A stretch of DNA of 64,000 nucleotides from Limnoperna fortunei (taxonomy: Eukaryota > Mollusca > Bivalvia > Mytilida > Modiolidae): contig OX104117.1 in NCBI GenBank assembly GCA_944474755.1, positions 44,471,222 through 44,535,221 on the forward strand. Reading direction: 5' to 3'. Below the pieces are notes generated by a model. That model saw nothing but the letters and a program-made list of their open reading frames with translations. It was not told where the DNA came from and did no database searches. Shown here piece by piece: positions 49,001-63,727 of the stretch. Each line of letters opens with the position of its first letter. The stretch's first letter is position 1. The translations under genes were made by a program, and so were the position numbers.

Positions 49001-52000
49001 TGCATCAACAGACATCCACTACAGTAACACTGCTAAACATATACCATGTACTATGTACTGCATCAACAGACATCCACTACAGTAACACTACCAAACATAT
49101 ACCATGTACTATGTACTGCACCAACAGACATCCACTCCGGAACACAATCCAAACATATACCATGTACTATGTACTGCATCAACAGACATCCACTACAGTA
49201 ACACTACCAAACATATACCATGTACTATGTACTGCACCAACAGACATCCACTCCGGAACACAATCCAAACATATACCATGTACTATGTACTGCATCAACA
49301 GACATCCACTACAGTAACACTGCCAAACATATATCATGTACTATGTACTGCATCAACAGACATCCACTACAGTAACACTACCAAACATATACCATGTACT
49401 ATGTACTGCATCGACAGACATCCACTACAGTAACACTGCCAAACATATACCATGTACTATGTACTGCACCAACAGACACCCACTACAGTAACACTGCCAA
49501 ACATATACCATGTACTATGTACTGCACCAACAGACACCCACTGCAGTAACACTGCCAAACATATACCATGTACTATGTACTGCACCAACAGACATCCACT
49601 ACAGTAACACTACCAAACATATACCATGTACTATGTACTGCATCAACAGACATCCACTACAGTAACACTGCCAAACATATACCATGTACTATGTACTGCA
49701 TCAACAGACATCCACTACAGTAACACTGCCAAACATATATCATATACCATGTACTATGTACTGCATCAACAGACATCCACTACAGTAACACTGCCAAACA
49801 TATACCATGTACTATGTACTGCATCAACAGACATCCACTATAGTAACATTGCCAAACATACACCATGTACTATGTACTGCATCAACAGACATCCACTACA
49901 GTAACACTGCCAAACATATACCATGTACTATGTACTGCATCAACAGACATCCACTACAGTAACACTGCCAAACATATACCATGTACTATGTACTGCACCA
50001 ACAGACACCCACTACAGTAACACTACCAAACATATATCATGTACTATGTACTGCATCAACAGACACCCACTACAGTAACACTGCCAAACATATACCATGG
50101 ACTATGTACTGCATCAACAGACATCCACTACAGTAACACTGCCAAACATATACCATGTAATATGTACTGCATCAACAGACATCCACTACAGTAACACTGC
50201 CAAACATATACCATGTACTATGTATTGCATCAACAGACATCCACTACAGTAACACTACCAAACATATACCATGTACTATGTACTGCATCAACAGACATCC
50301 ACTACAGTAACACTGCCAAACATATACCATGTACTATGTACTGCATCAACAGACATCCACTACAGTAACACTGCCAAACATATACCATGTACTATGTACT
50401 GCACCAACAGACACCCACTACAGTAACACTGCCAAACATATACCATGTACTATGTACTGCACCAACAGACACCCACTGCAGTAACACTGCCAAACATATA
50501 CCATGTACTATGTACTGCACCAACAGACATCCACTACAGTAACACTACCAAACATATACCATGTACTATGTACTGCATCAACAGACATCCACTACAGTAA
50601 CACTGCCAAACATATACCATGTACTATGTACTGCATCAACAGACATCCACTACAGTAACACTGCCAAACATATATCATGTGCTATGTTCTGCATCAACAA
50701 ACATCCACTACAGTAACACTGCCAAACATATATCATATACCATGTACTATGTACTGCATCAACAGACATCCACTACAGTAACACTGCCAAACATATACCA
50801 TGTACTATGTACTGCATCAACAGACATCCACTACAGTAACACTGCCAAACATATACCATGTACTATGTACTGCATCAACAGACATCCACTACAGTAACAC
50901 TGCCAAACATATACCATGTACTATGTACTGCATCAACAGACATCCACTACAGTAACACTGCCAAACATATACCATGTACTATGTACTGCACCAACAGACA
51001 CCCACTATAGTAACACTGCCAAACATATATCATGTACTATGTACTGCACCAACAGACATCCACTACAGTAACACTGCCAAACATATACCATGTACTATGT
51101 ACTGCACCAACAGACATCCACTACAGTAACACTACCAAACATATACCATGTACTATGTACTGCACCAACAGACATCCACTACAGTAACACTGCCAAACAT
51201 ATACCATGTACTATGTACTGCACCAACAGACATCCACTACAGTAACACTGCCAAACATATAGCATGTACTATGTACTGCACCAACAGACATCCACTACAG
51301 TAACACTGCCAAACATATACCATGTACTATGTACTGCATCAACAGACATCCACTACAGTAACACTGCCAAACATATACCATGTACTATGTACTGCATCAA
51401 CAGACATCCACTACAGTAACACTGCCAAACATATACCATGTACTATGTACTGCACCAACAGACATCCACTACAGTAACACTGCCAAACATATACCATGTA
51501 CTATGTATTGCATCAACAGACATCCACTACAGTAACACTACCAAACATATACCATGTACTATGTACTGCATCAACAGACATCCACTACAGTAACACTACC
51601 AAACATATACCATGTACTATGTACTGCATCAACAGACATCCACTACAGTAACACTACCAAACATATACCATGTACTATGTACTGCATCAACAGACACCCA
51701 CTATAGTAACACTGCCAAACATATATCATGTACTATGTACTGCATCAACAGACATCCACTATAGTAACACTGCCAAACATATACCATGTACTATGTACTG
51801 CATCAACAGACATCCACTATAGTAACACTGCCAAACATATACCATGTACTATGTACTGCACCAACAGACATCCACTATAGTAACACTGCCAAACATATAT
51901 CATGTACTATGTACTGCATCAACAGACATCCACTATAGTAACACTGCCAAACATATACCATGTACTATGTACTGCACCAACAGATCTCCACTATAGTAAC

Positions 52001-55000
52001 ACTGCCAAACATATATCATGTACTATGTATTGCATCAACAGACATCCACTACAGTAACACTGCCAAACATATATCATGTACTATGTATTGCATCAACAGA
52101 CATCCACTATAGTAACACTGCCAAACATATATCATGTACTATGTATTGCATCAACAGACATCCACTACAGTAACACTGCCAAACATATACCATGTACTAT
52201 GTACTGCATCAACAGACATCCACTACAGTAACACTGCCAAACATATACCATGTACTATGTATTGCATCAACAGACATCCACTACAGTAACACTACCAAAC
52301 ATATACCATGTACTATGTACTGCATCAACAGACATCCACTACAGTAACACTGCCAAACATATACCATGTACTATGTACTGCATCAACAGACATCCACTAC
52401 AGTAACACTGCCAAACAAATATCATGTACTATGGACTGCACCAACAGACATCCACTATAGTAACACTGCCAAACATATACCATGTACTATGTACTGCACC
52501 AACAGACATCCACTACAGTAACACTGCCAAACATATATCATGTACTATGTATTGCATCAACAGACATCCACTACAGTAACACTGCCAAACATATACCATG
52601 TACTATGTACTGCATCAACAGACATCCACTACAGTAACACTGCCAAACATATACCATGTACTATGTACTGCATCAACAGACATCCACTACAGTAACACTG
52701 CCAAACATATATCATGTACTATGTACTGCACCAACAGACATCCACTACAATAACACTGCCAAACATATATCATGTACTATGTATTGCATCAACAGACATC
52801 CACTACAGTAACACTGCCAAACATATATCATGTACTATGTATTGCACCAACAGACAACCACTACAGTAACACTGCCAAACATATACCATGTACTATGTAC
52901 TGCATCAACAGACATCCAGTACAGTAACACTACCAAACATATACCATGTACTATGTACTGCACCAACAGACATCCACTCCGGAACACAATCGAAACATAT
53001 ATCATGTACTATGTATTGCATCAACAGACATCCACTATAGTAACACTGCCAAACATATACCATGTACTATGTACTGCATCAACAGACATCCACTACAGTA
53101 ACACTGCCAAACATATACCATGTACTATGTACTGCATCAACAGACATCCACTACAGTAACACTGCCAAACATATACCATGTACTATGTACTGCACCAACA
53201 GACACCCACTATAGTAACACTGCCAAACATATATCATGTACTATGTACTGCACCAACAGACATCCACTACAGTAACACTGCCAAACATATACCATGTACT
53301 ATGTACTGCATCAACAGACATCCACTACAGTAACACTGCCAAACATATACCATGTACTATGTACTGCATCAACAGACATCCACTACAGTAACACTACCAA
53401 ACATATACCATGTACTATGTACTGCATCAACAGACATCCACTACAGTAACACTACCAAACATATACCATGTACTATGTACTGCATCAACAGACATCCACT
53501 ACAGTAACACTACCAAACATATACCATGTACTATGTACTGCATCAACAGACATCCACTACAGTAACACTGCCAAACATATACTATGTACTATGTACTGCA
53601 TCAACAGACATCCACTATAGTAACACTGCCAAACATATATCATGTACTATGTACTGCATCAACAGACATCCACTATAGTAACACTGCCAAACATATATCA
53701 TGTACTATGTACTGCATCAACAGACATCCACTACAATAACACTGCCAAACATATACCATGTACTATGTACTGCATCAACAGACATCCACTACAGTAACAC
53801 TGCCAAACATATACCATGTACTATGTACTGCATCAACAGACATCCACTACAGTAACACTACCAAACATATACCATGTACTATGTACTGCATCAACAGACA
53901 TCCACTACAGTAACACTACCAAACATATACCATGTACTATGTACTGCACCAACAGACATCCACTCCGGAACACAATCCAAACATATATCATGTACTATGT
54001 ATTGCATCAACAGACATCCACTATAGTAACACTGCCAAACATATACCATGTACTATGTACTGCATCAACAGACATCCACTACAGTAACACTGCCAAACAT
54101 ATACCATGTACTATGTACTGCATCAACAGACATCCACTACAGTAACACTGCCAAACATATACCATGTACTATGTACTGCACCAACAGACACCCACTATAG
54201 TAACACTGCCAAACATATATCATGTACTATGTACTGCACCAACAGACATCCACTACAGTAACACTGCCAAACATATACCATGTACTATGTACTGCATCAA
54301 CAGACATCCACTACAGTAACACTGCCAAACATATACCATGTACTATGTACTGCATCAACAGACATCCACTACAGTAACACTACCAAACATATACCATGTA
54401 CTATGTACTGCATCAACAGACATCCACTACAGTAACACTACCAAACATATACCATGTACTATGTACTGCATCAACAGACATCCACTACAGTAACACTACC
54501 AAACATATACCATGTACTATGTACTGCATCAACAGACATCCACTACAGTAACACTGCCAAACATATACCATGTACTATGTACTGCATCAACAGACATCCA
54601 CTATAGTAACACTGCCAAACATATATCATGTACTATGTACTGCATCAACAGACATCCACTATAGTAACACTGCCAAACATATATCATGTACTATGTACTG
54701 CATCAACAGACATCCACTACAATAACACTGCCAAACATATACCATGTACTATGTACTGCATCAAAAGACATCCACTACAGTAACACTGCCAAACATATAC
54801 CATGTACTATGTACTGCATCAACAGACATCCACTACAGTAACACTACCAAACATATACCATGTACTATGTACTGCATCAACAGACATCCACTGCAGTAAC
54901 ACTGCCAAACATATACCATGTACTATGCACTGCATCAACAGACATCCACTACAGTAACACTGCCAAACATATACCATGTACTATGTACTGCATCAACAGA

Positions 55001-55449
55001 CATCCACTACAGTAACACTGCCAAACATATACCATGTACTATGTACTGCACCAACAGACATCCACTACAGTAACACTGCCAAACATATACCATGTACTAT
55101 GTACTGCACCAACAGACATCCACTACAGTAACACTGCTAAACATATACCATGTACTATGTACTGCATCAACAGACATCCACTATAGTAACACTGCCAAAC
55201 ATATACCATGTACTATGTACTGCATCAACAGACATCCACTACAGTAACACTACCAAACATATACCATGTACTATGTACTGCATCAACAGACATCCACTAC
55301 AGTAACACTGCCAAACATATACCATGTACTATGTACTGCATCAACAGACATCCACTACAGTAGCACTACCAAACATATATCATATACCATGTACTGCATC
55401 AACAGACATCCACTACAGTAACACTACCAAACATATACCATGTACTATG
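46063..55449. repeat. 9.4-kb satellite array, 58-bp unit, about 160 copies, with higher-order repeats
   Basis: The unit is CATCAACAGACATCCACTAC-AGTAACACTGCCAAACATAT-ACCATGTACTATGTACTG. Some units at the edges are 51 bp and lack one TATGTAC. Rare variants (CCGGAACACAAT, GCAG, TCATATA insert, a 2-bp deletion) reveal block duplications: about 1448 bp (25 units) between ~46.85-48.2 kb and ~48.3-49.6 kb, and 986 bp (17 units) between 52830-53815 and 53816-54801. One frame has TAA in each unit and 58 is not a multiple of 3, so ORFs never exceed about 110 codons; it is non-coding. Confidence 0.98.
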
Positions 55450-56413
55450 AACAGAATCTAACAACAAAAAACAACAGTAATGGAGACACAACATGACACT
55501 ACTAGATTACTTGGTTATTTGTATAGATGTATTAACAAATTTGTCCACAAGTTCCTCATTGCCAGTATTGCTCCCCTTATATATCAAACACAAACTCTGT
55601 AGTAGACAAATAACTGAAGATTTCTTTATTCATTTAAGTAAAATTCCAAATGGGTTGGTCATAAAATTGATCAAAATGTTTTCTTCAAATCTGTTAGAAA
55701 ATAAGTCTCCAACAGTAACAGGGCAGCCATTTTGTTGGTTGTTTTGGTCATTAACCATTATTTCTGAAAGTGGCCATGAAAGGTTTGGGGCAGTTGAGAC
55801 TTTCCATAATTTTTAACTTGCATTATTTGTGGGTCTTATGCTGTATAATCCATTTTAGTCATGTATAGACAAAACAGGGACAGTAATGTCAATTTATTTG
55901 CAAATCTCCTATTGCTGATCATATTTGTTGTTTAAACATTCTCTCCAAAGTGGTCAAGCTAAAAATGTCAAATAGGGTAACATTTGTCATGTATAAACAA
56001 TAACTCATTAAAGGATAGATTAATGACCTCAGTCATGTTGACTTATTTGTAGATAATTATCTAGATATAGTTATTATAGTTATCAAGATAATAGCCATAG
56101 TAGAAAGCAGTATTTATTTAAGTCCTACAATGAGTTTATTGACAATTTCGGCCATTTTTATTTATCGTGGTTTGCCAATTGTTTATATTATTTACAGTTT
56201 CTCTCTATCTATAACAGATATAAAGACGAGTCAATATGCAAAAAAAAAAGATAAAAAATTGTCATTTAAGGGGAATAACTGAGAAGAAGTTGATCAACAA
56301 TTTAAGTCATAATTTCCACCAGATTACTTTGTTAGTTGTATAGATGCATGAACTATTGACAAATAAAATGTGTTCAAATTTCTCATAGGGTCCCATCTTA
56401 AACTATGCACCAA
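55450..56413. other. decayed hairpin-module sequence
   Basis: 'caataactcattaaaggata', 'tgctgatcatatttgttgtt' and 'acagtttctctctatct' echo the modules of the 57112 element in diverged form. The 107-codon ORF at 55493 looks incidental. Confidence 0.45.
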
Positions 56414-56670
56414 GGGGCCTCTGTGGTCGAGTGGTTCAGGTAGTTAGATCTAATGTTGATCATATGTTGATCATGTGATCTGTCAGCACCCAGGTTGGGG
56501 GTTATACTTCTCACTGCAGGCAGGGTGTATAGGAATTCAATCTTAATTGACAAGTCTTGACAGTTTTTCTATTGCAGTGCTGGTCAGGAGTTTTCTCCTG
56601 GTACTCTGGCTTCCCTACCCAATAAAAATTGAATGCCCTGATATAGCTGAAATTTTTTTTTATTGCATTA
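56414..56670 (+). mobile_element. tRNA-headed SINE
   Basis: The head GGGGCCTCTGTGGTCGAGTG-G contains a tRNA-like A box (TGGTCGAGTGG). A weak B-box region near 56490 follows, then 'gagttttctcctggtactct', and a tail 'gatatagctgaaatttt' with a T/A-rich end. It is inserted within hairpin-module sequence, which resumes on the right. Confidence 0.65.
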
Positions 56671-57111
56671 TTTGTGGGTCTTATGATATAATATCCATTT
56701 TAGTCATGTATGGACAAAAAAAAAGGAGACCAATGCAATGACAATTTAAGTAATATCAATTTATTTGTAAATCTCTAGCTGATTGTATTTGCTGTTTACA
56801 GTATGTTTCTCTCTATAATATTAATGCAAAACATTAAATATGGTAAAATTTGTCATGTAAAGACAATAACTCCTTTATGGATCAATTCATAAATTTAGAT
56901 ATGTTGTCTTATATGTAGATCATTTGTGAGGTTAAAGTTATTATAGTTTAACAATAACAGCCAAAGAAGAAAACAGTAGTTATTTAAGGGCAATAACTCC
57001 TACAGAGTTGATTGACAATTTAGGTCATTTTAATAGATCTTGTTTTGCTGATTGTTTATATTATTTAGTTTCTTTCTATCTACCACAGATGTCAAGACGA
57101 GTCAAACAACA
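56671..57111. other. decayed hairpin-module sequence, right of the SINE
   Basis: 'aagggcaataactcctacag' near 56986 and 'gctgattgtttatattattt' continue the pattern of 55450-56413. 'attatttgtgggtcttatg' occurs on both sides of the SINE (55824 and 56667), so a local duplication is also possible. Confidence 0.45.
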
Positions 57112-58158
57112 AACTTGAGGCTCCCATGAGCCTGTAATTGCTCACCTGGAACACAAATGATGTCAACTATATTAAAATTTTTGCAATTTACAGTTTCAGT
57201 CTAGTTGTTATAGCTTTTAAGTTACTGGGAAAAAACTTAACATTTCTTCAAACGTTTTGGTTAAGTACAATAACTCCTTTAAGATGACATCAGACAATTT
57301 CTGAAAATTAAATGATTTGTAGGGCTTGTCCTTTAGGGTAATTAAGAAATTTATAGTTTTACTCTAGGTGAGTTATAGACTAATTTATAACACAAATAAT
57401 GATTATTTCTCCAAAATTGTAATTAAAGGGCAATAAGACCTATAAAGAGTCATCTTGTAATTTTGGAATAAGCAATGATTTGTAAGCCTTGCTTTGCTGA
57501 TCATTTGTGCAATTTACATTTTCATTCTAGCTATTATAGTTTTCTAATTACATGAAAAAATGGAATGGTAATGGTTTTTAAATTACAGGACAAAAATGAA
57601 AAATTTCATAAAAAATTGTCATTTAAGGGCAATAACTCATATAAGGAGTCATCTGACAATTTTAGACCAATAAAAGTGAATTGTAAGACTTAAATTGCTG
57701 ATCATTTTTGCCATTTAGTCCCTCCCTAGCTCTGATAGTGTTATATTGAAAATACCAAACATTTGGGCAACAACTCCTACAGAAAGACAATACACAACTT
57801 CACACTAATAGCAACTATTGTAGACCTTAATGTGCTAGTAGTATGAAACAACATTTTCTCTTTAGCTATTTTAATTCTTGAGATAATGATCAAAAACATG
57901 TGTTGACACCCATGTTCTATTTTTAGTAACAGCGGCTATCTTGTCCGTTGATCAACACCCTGGGTACAAATTTGAAACTAGGAACCCTAAGATGACTGTG
58001 GCCAAATTTGAAAAAAATTGGCCTAGTTGTTTCAGAGGAGAAGATTTTTGAAAAAGTATATGATGGAGGACGGATGACAGACGACAGACAACAGATGAGG
58101 GACGACGGACGCCAAGTGATGGCAAAAGCTTACCTGGACCTTCGGTCTAGGTTAGCTT
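57112..58158. mobile_element. hairpin-module element
   Basis: It starts CTTGAGGCTCCCATGAGCCT...TTGCTCACCTGG and ends 'tcggtctaggttagcttaaa'. It contains modules near 57427 and 57628 and the 'acgacggacgccaagtgatg' pre-terminal motif seen at 22085. No ORF. Confidence 0.7.
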
Positions 58159-61007
58159 AAAAGAAAGATTCAAAATTGTCATTTAAGAGGACTAATTCTA
58201 AGAAGAATTTGATTATCTTGACATATTTGTAGATCTAACATATAAAGGGGAGATAAACCACATCATTTATGGTGTTTAGATTTTTCTTTATCTATTAAAG
58301 TTAAAAACAAAAAGTGCATAAAAACCATAATTTTAAAACAATAAATTGTATAAAGATTGATGACTTTAGACCAATGAAATGAATGGTAGATACTGATCCT
58401 TTTGATTCATTTTCCTCTTTCTGTTATAATTTTTTTTAAAAATAAGACAAATATTCTTTGAGCCCTTCTTTCTAATTTTTTATTACCTACTACCTACTGT
58501 TGTAGGTCAATGGCTTCTGAAGCATGAAAAAAACACACAGAGGATGATTTGGCAAACTTTTGTTTAAATTGGCTTAGCAGTCCCCATGGAGAAGATTTCT
58601 CAAAAAAAAAATGAAAATAAGAATTTCACCTGGGCTTTTTGTTCTGGTGAGCTAAAAACTGTTGCAAAAGAGTCACTTGTTAAACTATGATCCATTTTTC
58701 ATGAACCCAAAATAACAAGCAAAATACATTTAGGACAAACAGAAGCAAGTTTCCACCATGACAATGACTAATACTTTCCCCAGCATAATAACCAACATGG
58801 TCTATTATTAGGAGCATTTTACTAATCAAGTATGATTTTTGTTTTTCTTTTATTGGCTTAATAATCTCACAGTTTCTACAGGAAGATCATAATTATTCAG
58901 TCCTATTACCAATTCTGTCTGTAGAAAAGCATCAGAAATGCTGTTTGTATGTATCAGACTAAGATGATGAAGATATACTTTGATAGCAGCCATCTTTGAT
59001 TTCTAATTAGCAGACAAATTATAAACATGGTAGAATGTCACTGTATAATCAAAGGAGGCATGTTATGACTGTTCTGAGAACACGTTGTCCATATATATGC
59101 TGTACAATGTAATTGTAATTGAATTATTAGAAAGCTTTTTATATCTGCAACAAATATTTTTATCTGTTTTAGAAATAACTTCATTGCGCATCATGTAAGT
59201 TATAAAATCAATAGTCCTGTACTGTTAAAACATACAATTTTGCAACCTCATCTATGAGTCTGAAAATAGCCAAATATCTATATATGCATAAACACAGATC
59301 ATCTTGAGAAACTTGTAAAGAAAAAACAAAGACTTCTAAAACTAATTTACATAATTTAAAATCAAATTAAGTATTTATTTATATATGGTTACAAACAATT
59401 ATGCAATAAATTATTGCAAGACTCTATAGAAGAAGATTAAAATGTGAAAAGATTATGGCTGATGGTGATGAGAGTAGATCAAAGGGTCAGGTGGGCTGAA
59501 AAGAAAGTACAGTGATGTTATATCACATTTGATTGGATGTTAAGTTTTGCATATTCTGCAACAATCACAATGGTGAATCTCTTCTAAAGGTTTTTAAAAC
59601 ATAAATATTGTTATTATTATAAGACTAATAATTTTCTGTCGCAAATATAAGTTTGTTCCAATAAAGCATCACCCTTAAAGTCAACAATCATTCAGATCCA
59701 AAACTTAGTTATTGCCTTAAATATGTTTCACAGAACTGAGACAATTATGTCAGGAAATTTTACAAATTTAGAAATTTCAAAAGCATGTGCTATAATTTTT
59801 GTTTGGCAATTAAATTAAATTGCTTTGTGCAACCATTGTAAATGATATATATAAAAGAAAAATATTAAAGAAACATGAACTTCTATTTTAAAGCACCACA
59901 TAAAACATGCAATATGAGAACATGACCGACCCTAATACAACTTGAATATAAAACTTTATTGTGCTATCAGTCCACAGTGAAATAACATCACTGATCATGT
60001 AGAAATATAAAACCAATAAAATCAATTTCATTGCATATTAATTATCTTTATATGCTTACAATTTGTTAATGTGGTTCTCAAAATATATAGCAATCTATTG
60101 ATTAAAATTAACTAACAATAGTACCAAAACACTAAATGTGAAATATAATGGTAGAAATATAGAACAAATGTAAATATTAGCAGAGTGGGTATAAAATTAT
60201 ATCTCAAGATCCATATAAACTTCTGTTACCTTATATTACATTGTACTGGCTTTATAGCTTAATTTTTTCACTAGATCTTAACAGCAGAAATTTTACCAAC
60301 AAAAACCACATTTCAAAACAGGAAAATGTGTCTGTGTTCATTTACAACAAAACCAGCTTAAAGTAGACTGAACCAAAACTGGTATAAACCAGTCTAAACC
60401 AATATACTTTTACAGCAATGCCAATTGGTTACAAAGTGAAAATCAGAATGAATGGGTTAAGCAAATTAATCAATGTACATTTACAAAACATTTATAAAAA
60501 AAATAGTCTTTTCTAATTTTCAAACAATATATAAATCAGTAATGCCCATTTGATTGTTTGTTTCGTGTTATATTTAACATTCAGCATCATCATGCTCTGT
60601 TATGTTATCAAGTTTTATTGGGGAAAGAAGCAGTAAAGCCTGACCTTCATCAAGAAATTTGAAAAGATTTAACATGCATATAGTTTTATACACAAGAGAG
60701 CCTTTTCTTTAAGAGTATCATCACATTTTAACCGATGCATTTGGTAATTGACCTTGATACAGGTACCTGCAATAAACATTATCAAAAAAATATTTCCAGC
60801 ATGATGCAATTAAATTTGATTTTTACATTTGGTTAATAACTATTAATAATACAGGATCTTGTAGGGGTTTTAAATTAAAAAATTTTAAATATAAATCCAA
60901 GTGTCTTTTGGAAAATTATAAAAAGATTAATCTGAAGCAGAACAGTTTGACCCAAATCAGCAGCCAAGATCTGTGCAATCTTGGTAGAGACAATATGCCA
61001 TGACATA
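58159..61007. other. intergenic or intronic, one element end
   Basis: 58600-58657 'ctggtgagctaaaaac' is the right end of another hairpin-module element. The rest is AT-rich without recognisable exons. Confidence 0.4.
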
Positions 61008-61230
61008 ACCGCACACACAGACAAATACAACCTGGTTTTGTATGGATATGACATAGCATAGCTTTACACACAGAAATAGTCAACAAAACAAATAACACCT
61101 GGTTTTGTATGGATAGGACATTGCATAGCTTCACACACAGAAATAGTCAACAAATAACACCTGGTTTTGTATGGATAGGACATTGCATAGCTTCACACAC
61201 AGAAATAGTAAATAAAACCTGGTTTTGTAT
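61008..61230. repeat. ~58-67-bp tandem repeat, 3-4 copies
   Basis: CCTGGTTTTGTATGGATA recurs at 61031, 61098 and 61160, and in part at 61218. The spacing varies because of small deletions in 'caacaaaacaaataaca'. It explains two minus-strand shadow ORFs. Confidence 0.85.
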
Positions 61231-61475
61231 CATTATATACACATTGTAGCTTTGCAATGGAAGGCTGTAAGTGTTGAACTTATTGTATATATGAATTAAA
61301 AGACTTGACAAAGATATTGATAGAAACATGTAGAAAACATACCATAAATATTTGAGAAAAAACAGAATATACCCTATTTCCCTACATGACCCAGGAACAT
61401 AATTCTGTACTTTTATTAGCTGTGTATACCAACTTGATTACAGAGTACACAGCCGGCTAAATGCTGTATTATATA

Positions 61476-61599
61476 ATGCAGTAGAATAGGCCTGTTAAAG
61501 TTGTGATAATGGAACCAATTGTTTTTGTACGAATATCATGCAGTAGAATAGGCCTGTTAAAGTTGTGATAATGGAACCAATTGTTTTTGTACGAATATC
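61476..61599. repeat. 62-bp perfect tandem duplication
   Basis: ATGCAGTAGAATAGGCCTGT through GTACGAATATC occurs twice, back to back, with no difference that I can see. Very recent. Confidence 0.93.
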
Positions 61600-61694
61600 A
61601 TACAATTCTTTACCAGTACAAACATATGCATAATGTACACAACAAACTACAGTACTATGTTTGCAGTTATATTTTAACCAACAAATAAATCCTA

Positions 61695-61802
61695 GGGTGC
61701 TGTTTCATAAAGGGATTGCTAATTAACGTGCTCGTTATCCCATGCAATTAAAATGGGATAACGTGCACATTAAGCTAACGATCACTTTATGAAACGGCAC
61801 CC
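61695..61802. mobile_element. 108-bp near-perfect fold-back (GGGTGCYGTTTCATAAAG ends)
   Basis: GGGTGCTGTTTCATAAAG at the left is mirrored by CTTTATGAAACGGCACCC at the right. Arms of about 50 bp continue through 'cgttatcccat/atgggataacg' around a ~9-base loop. MITE-like. Confidence 0.85.
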
Positions 61803-63727
61803 AGATTAGTGATTTTCTTTATTATCTCCTCAGAGTTTATAATAAACGATAGCAGGAGACATCTAGCAACTTTTTAAATGCAGATTATCAAGCCCCTTCC
61901 TACGATTTACAATACTCTGTGATGAAATATTTTTCTCTAGAAATTAAAACCCATTCTTCCTCACTCCCCCTCAGTTCTACTACTAGAGTGAAAACAGCCC
62001 ACATTATGAAGTACAGTAAACATTCATGGCAAGTTCATTAAGATGTAAGGATAATATTTCCATCAATCAGCTTACCCTAATACAGCCATTATTACCTCTG
62101 GACAGTAGAATGTCCCTTCCTGATTTGATATTATGGTTAATGATCATTACACAGCTGTCGTTTGGTCATTCCTGATAGTGTCATTCTCATTTGTACCTAT
62201 AACAATGTAAACGTCTGCTCCCAAAAGAATAAGTCCAAAGTACCTACGCAAATGACTGATCGTAAGTTAACCAAATAAAAAGATCTAATGTCTGGTAAAT
62301 GGAAATTTTTCTTAATAATACCATCCATTAAGACGAGCACGCCTTTTACATACAAGGCTGTCTGTTATGTTATTTTGTATGCAAGTCTTTTATCGTAAGG
62401 TACATAAAGCCCATCTGTTTTGTTATTCTGTATCTTTTTTTTGATATAATTATATTATTTCGTAAGTTTAACAGTAAAATCAACAAATTTTGACTTTAAT
62501 AGTAAAGCTTTCACACTTATTTTAAAAAAAAAGACAACAATCAACACAAAAGTCAGCACTTATACTACTCTAAGACTTCTGTAATAACTGATTAATTCAG
62601 ACACAAAGTCATTGGAAATTCCTGAGGGAATCAGATATTTTACATATTTTATTTTATTTGAGGTATAGTGACTTCAGATTAGGTTTAATTTATCTTTTAA
62701 ATGGTGTCACAGCTACATCAGTGGGCTTACATCATTTGATTTATTAGACATTTTTCATGGAAAGAAACCATCAAAGCACATTAAATGTCATAGTTATAAA
62801 ATATTGATGATGTATCAGGCAGACGGGCAAACAAAAGCACTTAAAGTCTTTGAAAGCTAATAGACAAATAAAAATATTTCAATATAATACTCAGTATCAA
62901 AAGTACTTAAACAATTTCCAATTGTCTGGTGTTTCCAATATAACAAACAACTGTTATATGATAAACCATAATAAACCACTAGGACAATTAAATATGGGAA
63001 AAAAGGCTTAACTTGATTGAAGACATTAATATCAATCTGTCAAAATAAAAATGAAAAAAATATTTATAAATAAAATCACATAAATTCAACTTCATTTGAT
63101 AATAACCCTCTTGATTGTCAGACATTAGGAGAGAATAGAATATATTAGATATACTTGACCTCCTTTTCACAGGCCGTATTTTGTGTATTTTGTGACCCAA
63201 CAGTCAAATAACAAATAATATACAGCTGGTTACATCATGTGTTATTTCTAAAAGTTAGTCTTTCTGATAAAAAAAACCCATCCTGTCAAGGTCCTACTTT
63301 GGCTGTCTAGTATATTCAGCTTTTTGTGTGTGCAGGACTTACAAACAACTTGACAAGGTATGATTACATCTTCTTAATAAAAATGGCAAAAATGATTGAC
63401 TAACAAGAACCAAAAGTCAAGAATCAAAAACAAAAACAGAAAGTGAGTAATCTGAGCATGTCCGATATATTCTTAGAAGTTTACATTGTTAAATTGTTGC
63501 CAATACATTATTTACATAAAGAAAGAAAAGCACTTTACTAACAGACATAACAATTATTTTGGGATAATTCTTATATGACTTTCAAATTTAGAAAAATGTT
63601 TATTGCATTGCATGGTCCAGATTAAATCCAGCAGACGTGTAAACAAAGATGGCGGCATTCAATATCTACTGAGATAAAATCACAAATTTTTTGCTTGTAG
63701 AATTGACATGAATGATTTGTTAAATTT
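61803..63727. other. intergenic or intronic, no feature seen
   Basis: No exon with both splice sites and a family match was found; short ORFs (e.g. 62988-63200) look incidental. Confidence 0.4.

Noticed and set aside
46063..55449. Family of secreted repeat proteins (many ORFs of 60-109 codons beginning MYYVLHQQ)
   Set aside because: All derive from the 58-bp satellite read through shifting frames. TAA recurs in one frame of each unit, and no splice sites, start context or codon bias support translation.
55493..55816. 107-codon ORF
   Set aside because: It lies in decayed hairpin-module repeat sequence with no known domain or splice context; likely chance.
56414..56500. A functional tRNA gene
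   Set aside because: It has an A-box-like head only. There is no cloverleaf, anticodon arm or clear B box; it is the head of a SINE.
60916..61329. Two minus-strand cysteine-rich ORFs
   Set aside because: Both run through the 58-67-bp tandem repeat at 61008-61230, and the similar residues reflect the repeat.
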